Positions 25,381-36,947 of a stretch of DNA of 64,000 nt are shown piece by piece; the first letter of the stretch is position 1; each line of letters opens with the position of its first letter. The position numbers were made by a program, and so were the translations under genes. The notes beneath the pieces were generated by a model. It did no database searches and was not told the origin of the DNA. It saw only the letters and a list, made by a program, of their open reading frames with translations. Where the stretch lies: NCBI GenBank assembly GCA_021464245.1, contig JADCRB010000078.1, positions 496,001 to 560,000 on the forward strand. Direction: 5' to 3'. The stretch is from Carallia brachiata. Taxonomy: Eukaryota > Streptophyta > Magnoliopsida > Malpighiales > Rhizophoraceae.

Positions 25381-28118
25381 TGCCAATATTACGAACCTAC
25401 AAGAAAAAAAAAAAAGAAGGTTGCAATATATTGTAGATTTCCAGGCACAGCACTATTTGCAGCAGGCAAGGCAGAGTGGAACTTGAAACTTGAAGCTTGA
25501 CAGGATAATGCAACTGTGGCTGATGTGGGCTGAGGATAGACAAGGGGTCCAGAGTCCAGACAGAGGAAATTAACATAACACTTTTGGTATCTGGCAGAAA
25601 GAGACGCTGTAATAGAGGGCAAAGAGGTGTCCATCACAATGCTGAACATCTTCATCATCTGAGGCTGAGAGAAGGCCAAAGATGAACAGTCCACAGGTTA
25701 CCTTTTAGTCCCATTTTAGAAAGTTCACCCACAGATCACAGCAGGGCTGGTTTTCAGGAAAAGAAAAAAGGTGAATTCCAGGTCACAGATACCCAAAACT
25801 CAGCTTTCATTTTGTATCCAACCTGTGCTTAACTAAATATGCACATTGCAATATTGCACAGAGACAGACAGACCTTCAATGGGTCATTTTCATCTTAATT
25901 AGCTCTTTTGCTGCTTATCTTTATGGTCCTTGATTATCAAATGCAAGTATTGGCATACTGGAGGTGGAATTTCGAATACGAAAAAGCTTGGTGATTTCAT
26001 TTTGTTAAATTCAAAATAACAACAAAATGATGGCCTGTTAGATGATCGAATTCATGATAAAAACACATAAACAGTTAAATGTATTGCGATGCTATTTATT
26101 TGAAACTACCGGTTTAAAATCAAGTAGCGTTTCTCTTTGAAAAATGAAAGCGCCATTACAATTAGTTCACAGAAATATGACCTTTGTCTTAAGTCAGTTT
26201 GCTTCAGCCATCAGCATTCCTGCTTTAAATGCCGTTCTGATTCAGGAATAGATATGCATTCGTAGTACGTGTCTCCAAGGTGGGAGGAAGCTTGTCAGCA
26301 TTTATTAATTCAAATGTGGTCGATCGATCCCGCAATAAAAGCTGCTTTTCTTTCCATCCTGCAGGGATCAGCAGACCATTCACTTGATTTGTTTTCCAAA
26401 GTTACGTTTTTTAGTTGGGTACTAATTTATCCCGTTTCCGGTGCAAATCTCTGTTTTATTTGTGATCTAGGTCATTGGCCAATTTAGGCGCGAGGACATT
26501 CCACGCTACCATCCCATATTTCTAGCTTTTAGGAAAATATATTAGAGTCCAGCTATAGCGCTGTAGAAAATGGATAGGAAAGGGAGATAGACTGATGCGG
26601 TGGGTTGTGGGTTTGCATAGGACCTATGCTCATTTTTTTTATTAAAAAACTTTAGTACGTGCATACAAGTAAGGAAGAATGTGTATATTAATTTTTTAAT
26701 AACTGTACAAATAAGTAAGAATTTTTTGAATAACTGTATATACAATTTTGTCCTTCTTCTTTAACATTGTATGCACATCAAATTTTTTCAAAGAAAAAAA
26801 AGAAAAGCGCGAAACTCATGCCGTCACGACACTCTCTCTTTTCTCTATCTCTCTATTCAATCTCCCTAGCTTTTTAAAATATATTATACACATACAATCA
26901 ATTCATTGTATTTCAAATAGAAGTCTATATTGCACTATTACGGTTTTGAATGTACATTTTTAGTTTTTATCGTTAAGTGTTTTCATGCGTTTATGATTAA
27001 TAATATATATCTAACTATTACAATAGTATAACGCATGTTTTAAGCACGTATAATTTACTTGCTCGCTCAATTTGCCATATCAGTGTAACTTTTTTCTTGT
27101 CAATCTCAACCTATCCCATAAATTATGAATCGGGGCACTGAAAATTGCGTCTGACAACGCATAGTCCGGTTGTCTGAACAAGAGAATATATATTTTCAAA
27201 AAAATTTTTTTGCGTTGTTTTTAAGAAGAAAAAACATTAGAGGACATAGGAGAAATAAATAAAAAAATATCAATAATATAATTATAAGACATATTTATGT
27301 AATAATGTTAATTTTTTATGTAAAAAAAATAATATGATAATTTCTTATTACATATTTTATTAATTTTATTATATAAATAATATTAAATATTATATTATTA
27401 ACAAATTTTCTATCCACCAACCTCTATCCTCCTAACGAAACCCTTTTAGGAATCACGATTTCTTAACTAGGAAATCTGCAATTAAAATATGGGAAATTTA
27501 ACCTTGTCAAAAGACTTGTACGGCGACGGTGCGCTTTAGAGCCACGTGAAAACGTATACACACACACACACAGAGCCAATGTAGCCTCTGCAGCTGCTAC
27601 GGTCCTATAAAATCCGCCCGCACGTTTGTGCCCGCAAGTTGTCTTAATTTTTACCGTTATTTCATTGTGAAGTATTAAATTTATGATTCATCAAAAATTA
27701 AAAAAAATTTACAACTTATTATTTAATATGAAAATATTATAATTTTTTGTTTATTTGTGCTTTTTTTAATAAAAAATTGTAATATTGTCAAACGTAACCG
27801 TAGAAGAACATCCTTATTTTTTTATTTTAATGACTAAAAAATAATTTTACTGTTGTATGAAAACGAGATGGAAGATAAAAAAAGAAAGGTTGTTGCTTGC
27901 AACAACATCAACTTGCTTCCAACAACATCAACCCAATTATAAATTATGGCATTCATTTTAGAATAGAAACTATACTCAAATAAAATGCATGCATTAATGC
28001 ATTTGCTCTACGCAATATACTTTTAATTTATCTTATTAAAGCCGATCATGTACCTAAGAAAGGAGATTCTGTTTTTTTTTTTTTTTAGAGTATAAGGAGA
28101 TTCTGTTGTTAATTGTGC

Positions 28119-28275
28119 ATAGTCCGTTTCAAATATGAGATTTTAGTGAGAAAAAAATATAAAAAAAAATTATGAGAAAAAAAATATGAGAAGTAAAATT
28201 TTATATTTAGATTGTAAAAAAGAATTGTGAAAAAAAATATTAATAAAATTATAAAAATACTCTTATACATAATTA
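28119..28275. repeat. Dispersed AT-rich repeat, copy 2 (partner of 8366-8535)
   Basis: The segment shares the strings atgagatttt, gagaaaaaaa and aaaattttatattt in the same order with the copy at 8366-8535. Both are followed by a similar AT-rich tail. It is probably a small non-autonomous DNA element; its ends are not resolved. Confidence 0.45.
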
Positions 28276-30758
28276 ATAATAAATTAAAATTTTAAAAAAT
28301 AAAATTAAAATTATTTTAATCACTATACTTCCACGCATCTTTTTTTTAATTGGGTTTTAATGCTGCACATCATCTCCCAATTCCTTTTTTCTTTTCCATC
28401 TCCTTTCTCGTCCTTCCCAACCAATGGATTTTGCCTTGGGTTCCGGAATTTTCTTTCGTTTCCTTGTCTCGTAGCCAATCTGAACAGTGCGCTATATATA
28501 TATATATATATAATTTTCCCTTGCTATAGAGGCGCTTAAATTTATACGGAACTCATATATCCAGTTTTTTTTTACCGAAGGAAATTATTTTATCAATATA
28601 AATTAATTTCGTATATAATTCTAATGGAAATATATTGAAGATATCTGTTTAAAATAAAAATATGTGTAGGTCAAAATAACCTTGGTTAATAAGACCAAAC
28701 ATTAACGTGATACAATGCCTGTTTTGACTGATCTAAATCATTTGTGTCAGGACTTAACTTTTGATTTTTACGAGCAGAGCACGTGCATGCAGTTACAAAT
28801 TTATAACAAAAATTTACCAGGTAACATATCATGTTGGATCCCACATTCCCACTAAGTGGATATTCTATACTATATGGTATACTCCACAGGCACCGTGCTA
28901 TTTATATTACATAAATTCTTTTTACATAAATTTATATTACATAAATTTGGTACCATATAGATAATATTTAGCATTACACAAATTTTATATGAAAATTAAA
29001 TGTATTTATATATAACTTTATTACGTTATACCGAATATTATTCAAGCAGTACTAAAAATGCTATCTTATATAATATAAATCACATTGTGTTCATCAAGTG
29101 TATACTTAATATTTCTAATTTTCCTATAATATTTCGTTTTTTTAACTACATACACAAATTTACATGGCCAAGTACCGTACGGCTTGCAGCAGCTCAAAAA
29201 TAATGGGGGGAGTCGAATTGAATTGGTAACGCAACCGACTCACCGCGCGCTCTTGCGAAGTAGATTTTTTTGGTACAATCTAATTTAGAACGAGATAAAG
29301 AACAATGGACAGCACCTAAACACACACAATTTATTTAATAATTTATATTTTTTAAAAATAAAGTTCAAGAAATTTTAAAATAAATTACATCACATTAACG
29401 TACACCTATTGTATTGTTTCTATTGTGTTGTCAATAAATTTTGTTGATTTATATTTAGTAACCACCCAACTGCGCAGCAGAGTGAGTAGAGCAGGTGGGG
29501 AGGCGAGGGGCACACAGCTCACGTGAAAACGTCCCCCCACACACCTCCCAGCAGCAATGGAAAGCAATGCATCAGAAATTAGATCCATCACACACACGCA
29601 CACACGAGCGCTATTTACTCCGGAGGTTGGGTGGGTGGGTGACTTTGTCCAATTCCAAGCAAAACAAATATTCCCACCACCGAACCCCAAAAACAAAATG
29701 GCACACAGACAGAGTTTGACCAAAAATAAAAGAGTGAAGAACATAAAAATGGCAAATATTATTGATATAATCAACGTGACGTGTCAATTAGGGCCCCGCT
29801 CAAAACAGCTGTAGTCCACGCCCGTCTAAAGGGTGGTTCCCCTCCATTTCTTTCTTCGGACTTCTGAATTAAAAACACAAAAAAGGTTGTTGGCACCACG
29901 TAAAAAGATACATGATAATTATGTAATAATTAAATTATTAAATTATAAAAAATATATTAAATTTTAAATAAATAAATAAATTATTAAATATGATTAAATT
30001 AATTATTTAACTCTTTATATTTTACCATTAACTCATAACACGACATAACTGAGGCCTTTGTTTTTTTTGTTTTTGGGATTTCAGTGAATAAAAGATAAAA
30101 GAATTATAAAGAGAGCTTTTTTTTTAATTTAACATTAGATGGATAATTATTATTAGAAGTAATTATTAGGTACGTCGACTTTATTAAATGATATTACATC
30201 CAGCCAATCGATATTAGATTAATTAATAAAAGAGACACTAGACATCTAGTATAGCCTCTAGGTAAGATCTTGATGGGATTCCTCCTCGTTACAAATTACT
30301 TGCACATTTTTTTTTATTAATGATACCTATGTAAGGAAAGTAGGAAATTAAGTTCATTTACCTCATTTATTAAAAACTTTAATGTGAACCTAATCTATAG
30401 TTAATGACTAGCATTTTTTTAATATCACCCCCTTCTTTCTTTCTTTCTTTCTTTCTTTTTTTTTTTTTAAAAAAAAATGGGAAGGTTGAGTGTGGTATTT
30501 TAGAGCTCTATCAAAGTGTATTGTATTATCATGATAATTAAAATATAAAAAATATCAAATTAAATTTAAATTTAATCTTATCAAATATTTTAATAGTATT
30601 TAAATCTAAAACTTATTAATCAATATATTTAATAGTTATCACTAAACAACAATGAGCAATTATTACTCCCACTTTAATTATAGTAAGAAATCGAATTCCA
30701 CCGAAAAAGGGGAAAGGAAAAAAGAAATAAGAAAGGGTGGTTCATAGGTTTGGAAGAG

Positions 30759-30770
30759 TCTATAAAAAGC
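30759..30770 (+). promoter_or_regulatory. TATA box of the DUF4408/DUF761 gene
   Basis: tctataaaaagc lies about 260 bp before the ATG at 31027 and is followed by CA-rich leader-like sequence. The position implies a 5' UTR of roughly 220-230 bp. This is a pattern match only. Confidence 0.5.
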
Positions 30771-31026
30771 AAAGCTTTGTCCATGGAAAGGGACCAGCCT
30801 CTGAACCTGAAGTAAATTTTAAAAGTTTTGCCTTCTTTGTCTACACACTTCAACGCACAATTTCACCTGCAGAAAATTTTCCTTTTGCATTTTTTCTCTG
30901 TTTTTCCCGGAAAATGAGTGCCCAAACAAGCACAGCGCACTAAACACACATACTTCCCTCTGCTTTCAAATTTCAAATTAATGCTAAAGAAATTGAAAAC
31001 CCATTTCGGAGCTTATCGTCGATCAA

Positions 31027-31832
31027 ATGGATTTGTTCGATTTTGACAACCTGAAAGCCGAGAAAGCAAGCGCCATGCGGCGGTACATTCGCCTTCGGAC
31101 ATTAACAAACGTTTTCCGCATAATTGAGCTGTGTCTTGCTCTGGCACTTGTCTCCTGGGTCTCCGTTCGGCTTCCATTCGCCGTCAGAATCTCCGGCGAG
31201 TTTTTCCGGAGAATCGCCGGGGTAATCGCGAGCCCGCTCTTCGTCTTCATGGTCTCCAACTCCATCATCGCCACCCTGATAGCAAAATCCGGAAGATTCC
31301 GCGGCGAGAATCCCGCCGCTAACAATGCGAGGCGCGACTCTACGAGGAGCTCATAAAAAACAGCGAACAACAACGTTGTCCCAAGTCATTGTCAGAGAAT
31401 CCGAATCCGAATCCGCCGCCACCGGAAGACACCGTGTTCCAGGACAAAGAGATGGTTTCCCAAGTAAATGTCGCCGCCACCAACACGTGCTCTGAGGAGG
31501 AGGAGGAGGAGGAGGAGGAGGGCGGCGAAATGGGCTTCGACTCGGGTTCGGATTCGGACATGGGTAACCCGAGTGCGAGGGTTTTTCGGAGGACAAAGTC
31601 GGAGACGCTGCGGAGGAGGGGCACGGAGAAGGTGAAACTACGGCGGTCGGAGACGGAGAAGTGCGGGAAAAGGGGGACGTCGTCGGCCGGCGAGAAGCAA
31701 CCGTGTCTAGAGGATGAGCTGAGCGACGAGGAGTTCCAGCGCGCCGTGGATGAGTTCATTGCCAAGCATTTGAGGTTTCGCCGGCAAGAGTCTTTGGCCA
31801 TTGTTCTCCAAAACGACGCCGAAAAGATTTAA
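31027..31832 (+). CDS. DUF4408/DUF761-type protein, interrupted by a one-base frameshift
   Basis: The N-terminal part (31027 on) begins MDLFDFDNLKAEKASAMRRY, typical of DUF4408, with hydrophobic segments at about residues 31-50 and 63-86. As it stands the frame closes at TAA 31354-31356 after 109 residues. The downstream frame from 31329 to 31832 continues the same kind of protein: a helical start (EARLYEELIKN), a Pro- and Glu-rich linker including nine consecutive Glu, a basic region, and a C-terminal DUF761 box (LSDEEFQRAVDEFIAKHLRF). One base is missing after 31328 relative to an intact frame; with it the product would be 268 residues. No intron can explain the change. Either the allele is broken, the assembly has an error, or the short form is used. 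The function of these proteins is not established. Confidence 0.82.
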
Positions 31833-34400
31833 TAAAAAAAAGGAAAAAAAGAAATTATGAATAATTAGAAATTATTTGCAGTAGATTTTCGTTCTTCATC
31901 ATCATCACATCACCCTGTTTAGTGCTCTTCATGTACAGTTAATTCCTACCCTTCCTCGACAAACAGGGTTGGCTCTTTGTTTTTTAATTTTTTGTTCTAA
32001 GATCTTTTTTTTTTTCCGGTACTTATATAGTTGTTTGCTCGATCACTATTTTTTTATAATCTTAATGAGCATGAAAATTTAATTTATGCGTCCATTAACA
32101 CTGCATGGGATGACTAATTACTAATTTGGCTGTTTGTGGTAATTTGCTTTTCTTTTTAATGAGAAACTAGTAATTGAGATTATGGAAATGGAAATTGCAT
32201 TGATGATGAAGTTTGTTGTAAGTTTATAACATGGAGAAATGAGAATCATCTCATCTGGGGTTTAAAATTTCTGTGTTTTCCTCTAGTTGCTGTTTGGAGA
32301 ATAGGATTATTGAATTCCGATGTTTTTGTCTTTTTTTTTTTTGACCGACAATGTTTTTGTCTTAAATATGTAACATATGCTTTTGCTGATAAATGACTCA
32401 TGATGGCAAATTTCACCCATCTATCCAAGAGCCATCCCCATTGATTTGCAGCAACTTGAAAAAGGTTTTGGTATCCCCTCAACTTTCAATTTTAATTTTG
32501 GCTCTTTGTTTTGTTGAATTTGGTAATCCATGGACTAAATATGGTATATGTACAGACATATAAATAAATTTATGATATACACGTATGGAGATATGCATAA
32601 ATATATAAATTTTTGAGATTAAAATACAATCCGTTAAAAAAAAAAAAGGACCAGTACTTCATGTCAATATCAAATATGGGTCATGATTGGATCATTTAAT
32701 TATTCTTTTTTTTTTTTTTGGTAGTCTAATACGAAGCCTTAATAACCGCATCGATTTACAGATTGACCAATTAACTAGATTTTGATTGGTGATTCTTCAA
32801 TTGAAAAATCGCAAGTTGCAAGATTGGATGGGTAAAATTGGGAAAACGGCCCAATCCGAATTACTGAATCAGTTCAAGCGATACCTCGCTCTCTCCAAGT
32901 TTACTAGTGGGTATTGGCAATGAGAGCTATTGAGTTATCGTCGAACTGCATGCAGCTTATATGGTCTTCGGGGTGTTTAAAACATCAATTCAGACTTCCA
33001 AGACTCTTTTTGGAGGAAAGATTTCAGCTTTTTAACGATTGACGTATAACAATGACAAGCCTGATTTTTCGGATTAAGGTTTAAGACTATACTCATAATG
33101 TCAAGCGTTACAGAAATCAATTGTCCATTATACCAAGATTTATTGATGGAACCTCCAAGAATTTTTTGTATTTACCGTAATTTTTCTATTTGACACTACG
33201 ACGTTAATAATTCAAGTCAATGTTGTAATCAAGGTCATTTTCACATTTCTTTAGGGACGACTCTTTTAATAGTGTTTGATTGAAATTTTTATTTGTTGTA
33301 ACAATATGTTTTTTTTTTCTTTTTATTTTTTTTTAGGTTGAGCATCAAATATCGTCAAGAATGCCAGTAGATATAGGCACCCAATGATGATAGAATTATA
33401 TGGCAATGATTCCCTACACAACGTGTACTTTTGTTCTACCATCCCTGTAATCACTCAACAAAAAGTCACTTTTATCTGCAGAACTTAGACCCCAAAGCAA
33501 TTATCTTCATTTCTTCTTTCCTTCCTTTGATGTAATCCTTCTTTCTTTTCAGCCTTTTCATTGGGCAGTCATGATTAATATCACTTTAATGACTATTGGC
33601 TTTTCAATTAGTTGTCTTAATAAAACTCCAAAGTGGTTTTTCCCCCAATTGATGGCCCAACTTTTGCTTTCACTAATGTTCTCCTTAGGAGCATGTCAAA
33701 TACCTTGCTCCTCTCTTTGTTCCTTTTTGGAAGCGGCTCAAAATGAAGATGGTTAGACATGTTTTAATGGGGTTTCTAGTGCTTGTTGGCAACAGACAAG
33801 GCAGGCCTTCCAATGGGAAATGTGTATTATAAGAACAATGATAAAAATCGAAACATCTCGACTGTTAAGTGTCTGACTTACTTTTTTTTTTTAGTTTAGC
33901 GATATTAAAAAGCTGATTAATTCTTTCTATAATAGTAAAAATCAAAATATTTTATAATACAAATTTTGTGATACATATCATTATTCGTATTAAAATACAG
34001 ATAGATAGGATTTCTTTTGTGAGATAGTAGCTTACTCTTATCCATTTGTTGGACATGTTTTTTCCAATACAAAATCTTGTGTTAGAATGGAAGCATCAAT
34101 CATTCTGCAAAAAGTGGCCATATTCCTCAGTTTATCGATATATTTCATCCCATTGTCCTAAATTGTTCGGTTTTGGCTTTATTGCTGAAAATCGGGCGAA
34201 AGAGAAAAGGTTCGTGTAATCATGAATCCTAGCTTCAACTAGGAAATTAAGAGAGGAGAAAAGTATCATTATCCAATCCAAACTTCAGCGACCACATTGC
34301 ATTAGAGAGAGAACTATTTTTTATTTTCTTATATAAAATGAGAAATCATGAGGCAGCAAAGGCGTGCATGTCCCCTAGACCAATTTCTTGGAAATCAAAT
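31833..34400. other. Intergenic region downstream of the DUF4408 gene
   Basis: The first 150-200 bases are probably 3' UTR. The rest is AT-rich with long poly-T tracts (32329-32341, 32708-32719, 33310-33335). Open frames such as 32246-32482 and 33571-33756 have no domain. I see nothing else in it. Confidence 0.5.
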
Positions 34401-34526
34401 AATTAAAGATTAGGCATCAGCTGTGTGGTCTAATAATAGAATAGTCGGACTTTTAGTTTTCATAACCAAGATTCAAATCTCAGCACCAACAAAATAAACA
34501 AATAATAATAACAATTAAAGATGAGG
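34401..34526 (+). mobile_element. Short tRNA-derived SINE with 14-bp target duplication
   Basis: The body is 34415-34512 (98 bp). It carries a box A-like sequence (gtgtggtctaataatagaat) and a box B-like sequence (aagattcaaatctc) in the right order, and ends in an A-rich tail (aaaataaacaaataataata). The flanks are a direct repeat of aattaaagattagg (34401-34414) and aattaaagatgagg (34513-34526), 13 of 14 bases equal. The small size means only the tRNA-related head plus a tail. Confidence 0.65.
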
Positions 34527-36311
34527 TTCATAGTGGTGGTTCTGGTGTTCCATTTTTATAAATAGAGTTTGGAAGCTCAGAAACAGCTGGAAGTTAAATT
34601 GAAATTCTGTACTATACACAATAATGACTTGTGTGGCAGAGAATGCATTCGTGCACCCACCAAAGAATCAGAAGCAACAATGTAAGCAGCTGGCTCAATT
34701 TCATTTCTTCCACAAACCAGCTTGATAAAGACCCCTTGGCCCCTCCTTTGATGTTTGCTTTTTGTTGCAGTTGAGATTATCATATATGCCAACTTATGCA
34801 GGACAAACTTAGTTCTTCTCTTCTAGTTCAGACAAACTGAAACCATCCACACCTTACCTAGACAAGGGAATTCGTAGAGTATTATCTCCTCATTACATGG
34901 TTGTGAGAATTTAATCTTGACCAACAAAGTATGAAGTGTATTCACTTGCCTAATATGTCATCCAGTAGGAAAACTATCAAATTATACGAATGCATTTTTT
35001 CAAATAAGTTGATTTTTGTGGTTCATTGATAAATAGGTCTCCTTGTATCTCTACCTCTTCTCATTGTGAATATATAAATTTATCAGTTGTCAAAAGGGCG
35101 TTCCCAAATACGCAAAATTTCTACACTATAAGGTTAAAGAACAATTAGATGGTCATAGTTTATCCTCATTATTACTATTATAATTTTTTATAAAGGGACA
35201 GTTTTCATGATTTGAACCTATCTATATCAATTTTTCAGATATACTTCAAATAAAATTTTCTTTTGAGAGTTATGCTCAATTTTCTAGTGGATTTTAGAAA
35301 TATGAATGTTTAATCGAATGTGGGTCTTTATTAATCTTTTTCACTCTTCCACCTCGCGTTATAAAAACCTGTAAGATAGGTGTCTAGACTATGCGAGATT
35401 TTCTTGGAGTAATGTCAATTTGATAAAATATGGTCCTGTTCTAAGGACATATAGGTTTGAACAACGGGAACTAGGTCTATGAAAAATAGCAAATGGTGCA
35501 ATGGTGCATGGTACCTTTTAGTCCAACATATTTATCATGAGAAGACAAGTCATCCAATTGATTCATCGATCCCTCAATTTATCTTCATGCACGCTGTTTT
35601 TATTTTTTTTTCCAAGAAAAAAGCCACAAGCCCTCTTTATTTTTTCTGTCTAAATCACTTCTACTTTACAGTTTACATCTAGCTGGACTAGTATGTAATA
35701 TGACTAATGTTACACTGAATTTCAGGTCGTGAGATGACCAACAACACATGCACACACACACACAAAGGGACATGTATGCAGTACATTTGCATTCAATTTG
35801 CTGCTTAGATATGTGTTAAATCTTGTTTGCTTCTTTAAATAACAACCTATTAGCTAGAATGACTTGTAACGTAACATATGGTTCAGAAGAACTATGAATT
35901 GCCAGTACTACTGAGTTCATAATTAGAATTACAACCCAATTCACAAGATGGTTTGTACTGTAATTGAGATGATCAGCTCGTTAAATCCCTTACAAGAAAG
36001 TCAGAAGTGGATGCATATCCTTCCAAAATTTACTGTGGGACATGTATTTCGTAAAAGAAAAATATTAGGTAGATACAGATTTTTGACGTGTGAATAAGAC
36101 AAATTAAAAAAAAGTGTAATTATAACTGTAAAGTTGTACATTTGTAATATCATATTTGTGTACAGTTAATATTTTATTTGTACTTTTTTTTAAGTTGTGT
36201 CTCTCCCATATCAAAAATCTCGTAGAGCCTATGCCAAATCACCTAGCAAACATTAAATTCTACGATAATTGGGGCATATAATAAGTGTAAGCATATATGT
36301 CTCAATCTTTT

Positions 36312-36440
36312 TTATTTTAATCGGTATTCTGGTTAAAATTATGATTAATATTTTTAAAATATTTATTATTTTTATATTTTTAAAATATTAATTTTTATTT
36401 TAAAAATACTGATTACAATTTTATCTGAAATAACGTCCTA
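36312..36440. mobile_element. Palindromic AT-rich segment, probable MITE
   Basis: The left half contains ggttaaaattatgattaata and the right half contains its near reverse complement (tactgattacaattttatct), around a centre near 36380. The inner arms read taatatttttaaaat and attttaaaaata. The wording resembles the 49060-49257 element. No target duplication was identified. Confidence 0.45.
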
Positions 36441-36771
36441 TACAAGAATCCGAGATACCAATGTTTTGTCGTATAGTAAACCCACTATCCAGGCAGACGA
36501 GGTCTATGGTCGAACAGGGAACGCAAACAGCAATGGGATGTCCATTTACTTCTTGTGTGTCTTTTGTCGGGTAACCAAGACAGTGCAATGGATTCAGTCA
36601 AGACCCATCATTGGTTATACCAGCAGCGGGACGAGCTAGAGCTACTCTACATTTTTTTTTTTTTAGTTTTTCACAAAACAGGTCCTCGTGACTCTGAGTT
36701 TACCAAAGGGAAAGCAGAGTCAACAATTCACACTCGGATAAATGTAGGTAGAATGGAAAAAAGTGAATGGG

Positions 36772-36947
36772 TAGAAAATGAAAAAATTTATTTATGTAAT
36801 TAATTAGATTATTTGTGTAATAAAATATTAAATTATTATAATAAAATTTAAAAATATTTATTTATTTATTTTTTTATTATAAAAATTAAGTAATTTATTA
36901 CACAAATAAATTAATTTATTACATAAAAAAAATTTTCTGTTTTTCCT
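36772..36947. mobile_element. Palindromic AT-rich segment, probable MITE
   Basis: The left arm (ttatttatgtaattaattag, then ttatttgtgtaata) reappears in inverted order on the right (tattacacaaataaattaat, then ttacataaa), centred near 36860. It has the size and inverted symmetry of a foldback or Stowaway-like MITE. The outer ends are uncertain. Confidence 0.5.

Larger units (their letters stand above)
25381..31026. other. Gene-poor region with GC-richer islands, no supported gene
   Basis: Two islands stand out from the AT-rich background: 25430-25800 and 29460-29830. Both have open frames on one or both strands, but none shows a domain, a signal peptide or a consistent splice structure, so I call no gene. 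An AT run lies at 28495-28512, ACAC runs near 27555-27570 and 29590-29606, and a CTTT microsatellite at 30432-30458. The last 300 bases are the promoter of the DUF4408 gene. Confidence 0.45.

Noticed and set aside
29220..29260. Possible tRNA gene (ggtaacgcaaccgactcacc)
   Set aside because: It lacks a matching T-loop and acceptor stem at the right distance, so no cloverleaf can be drawn.
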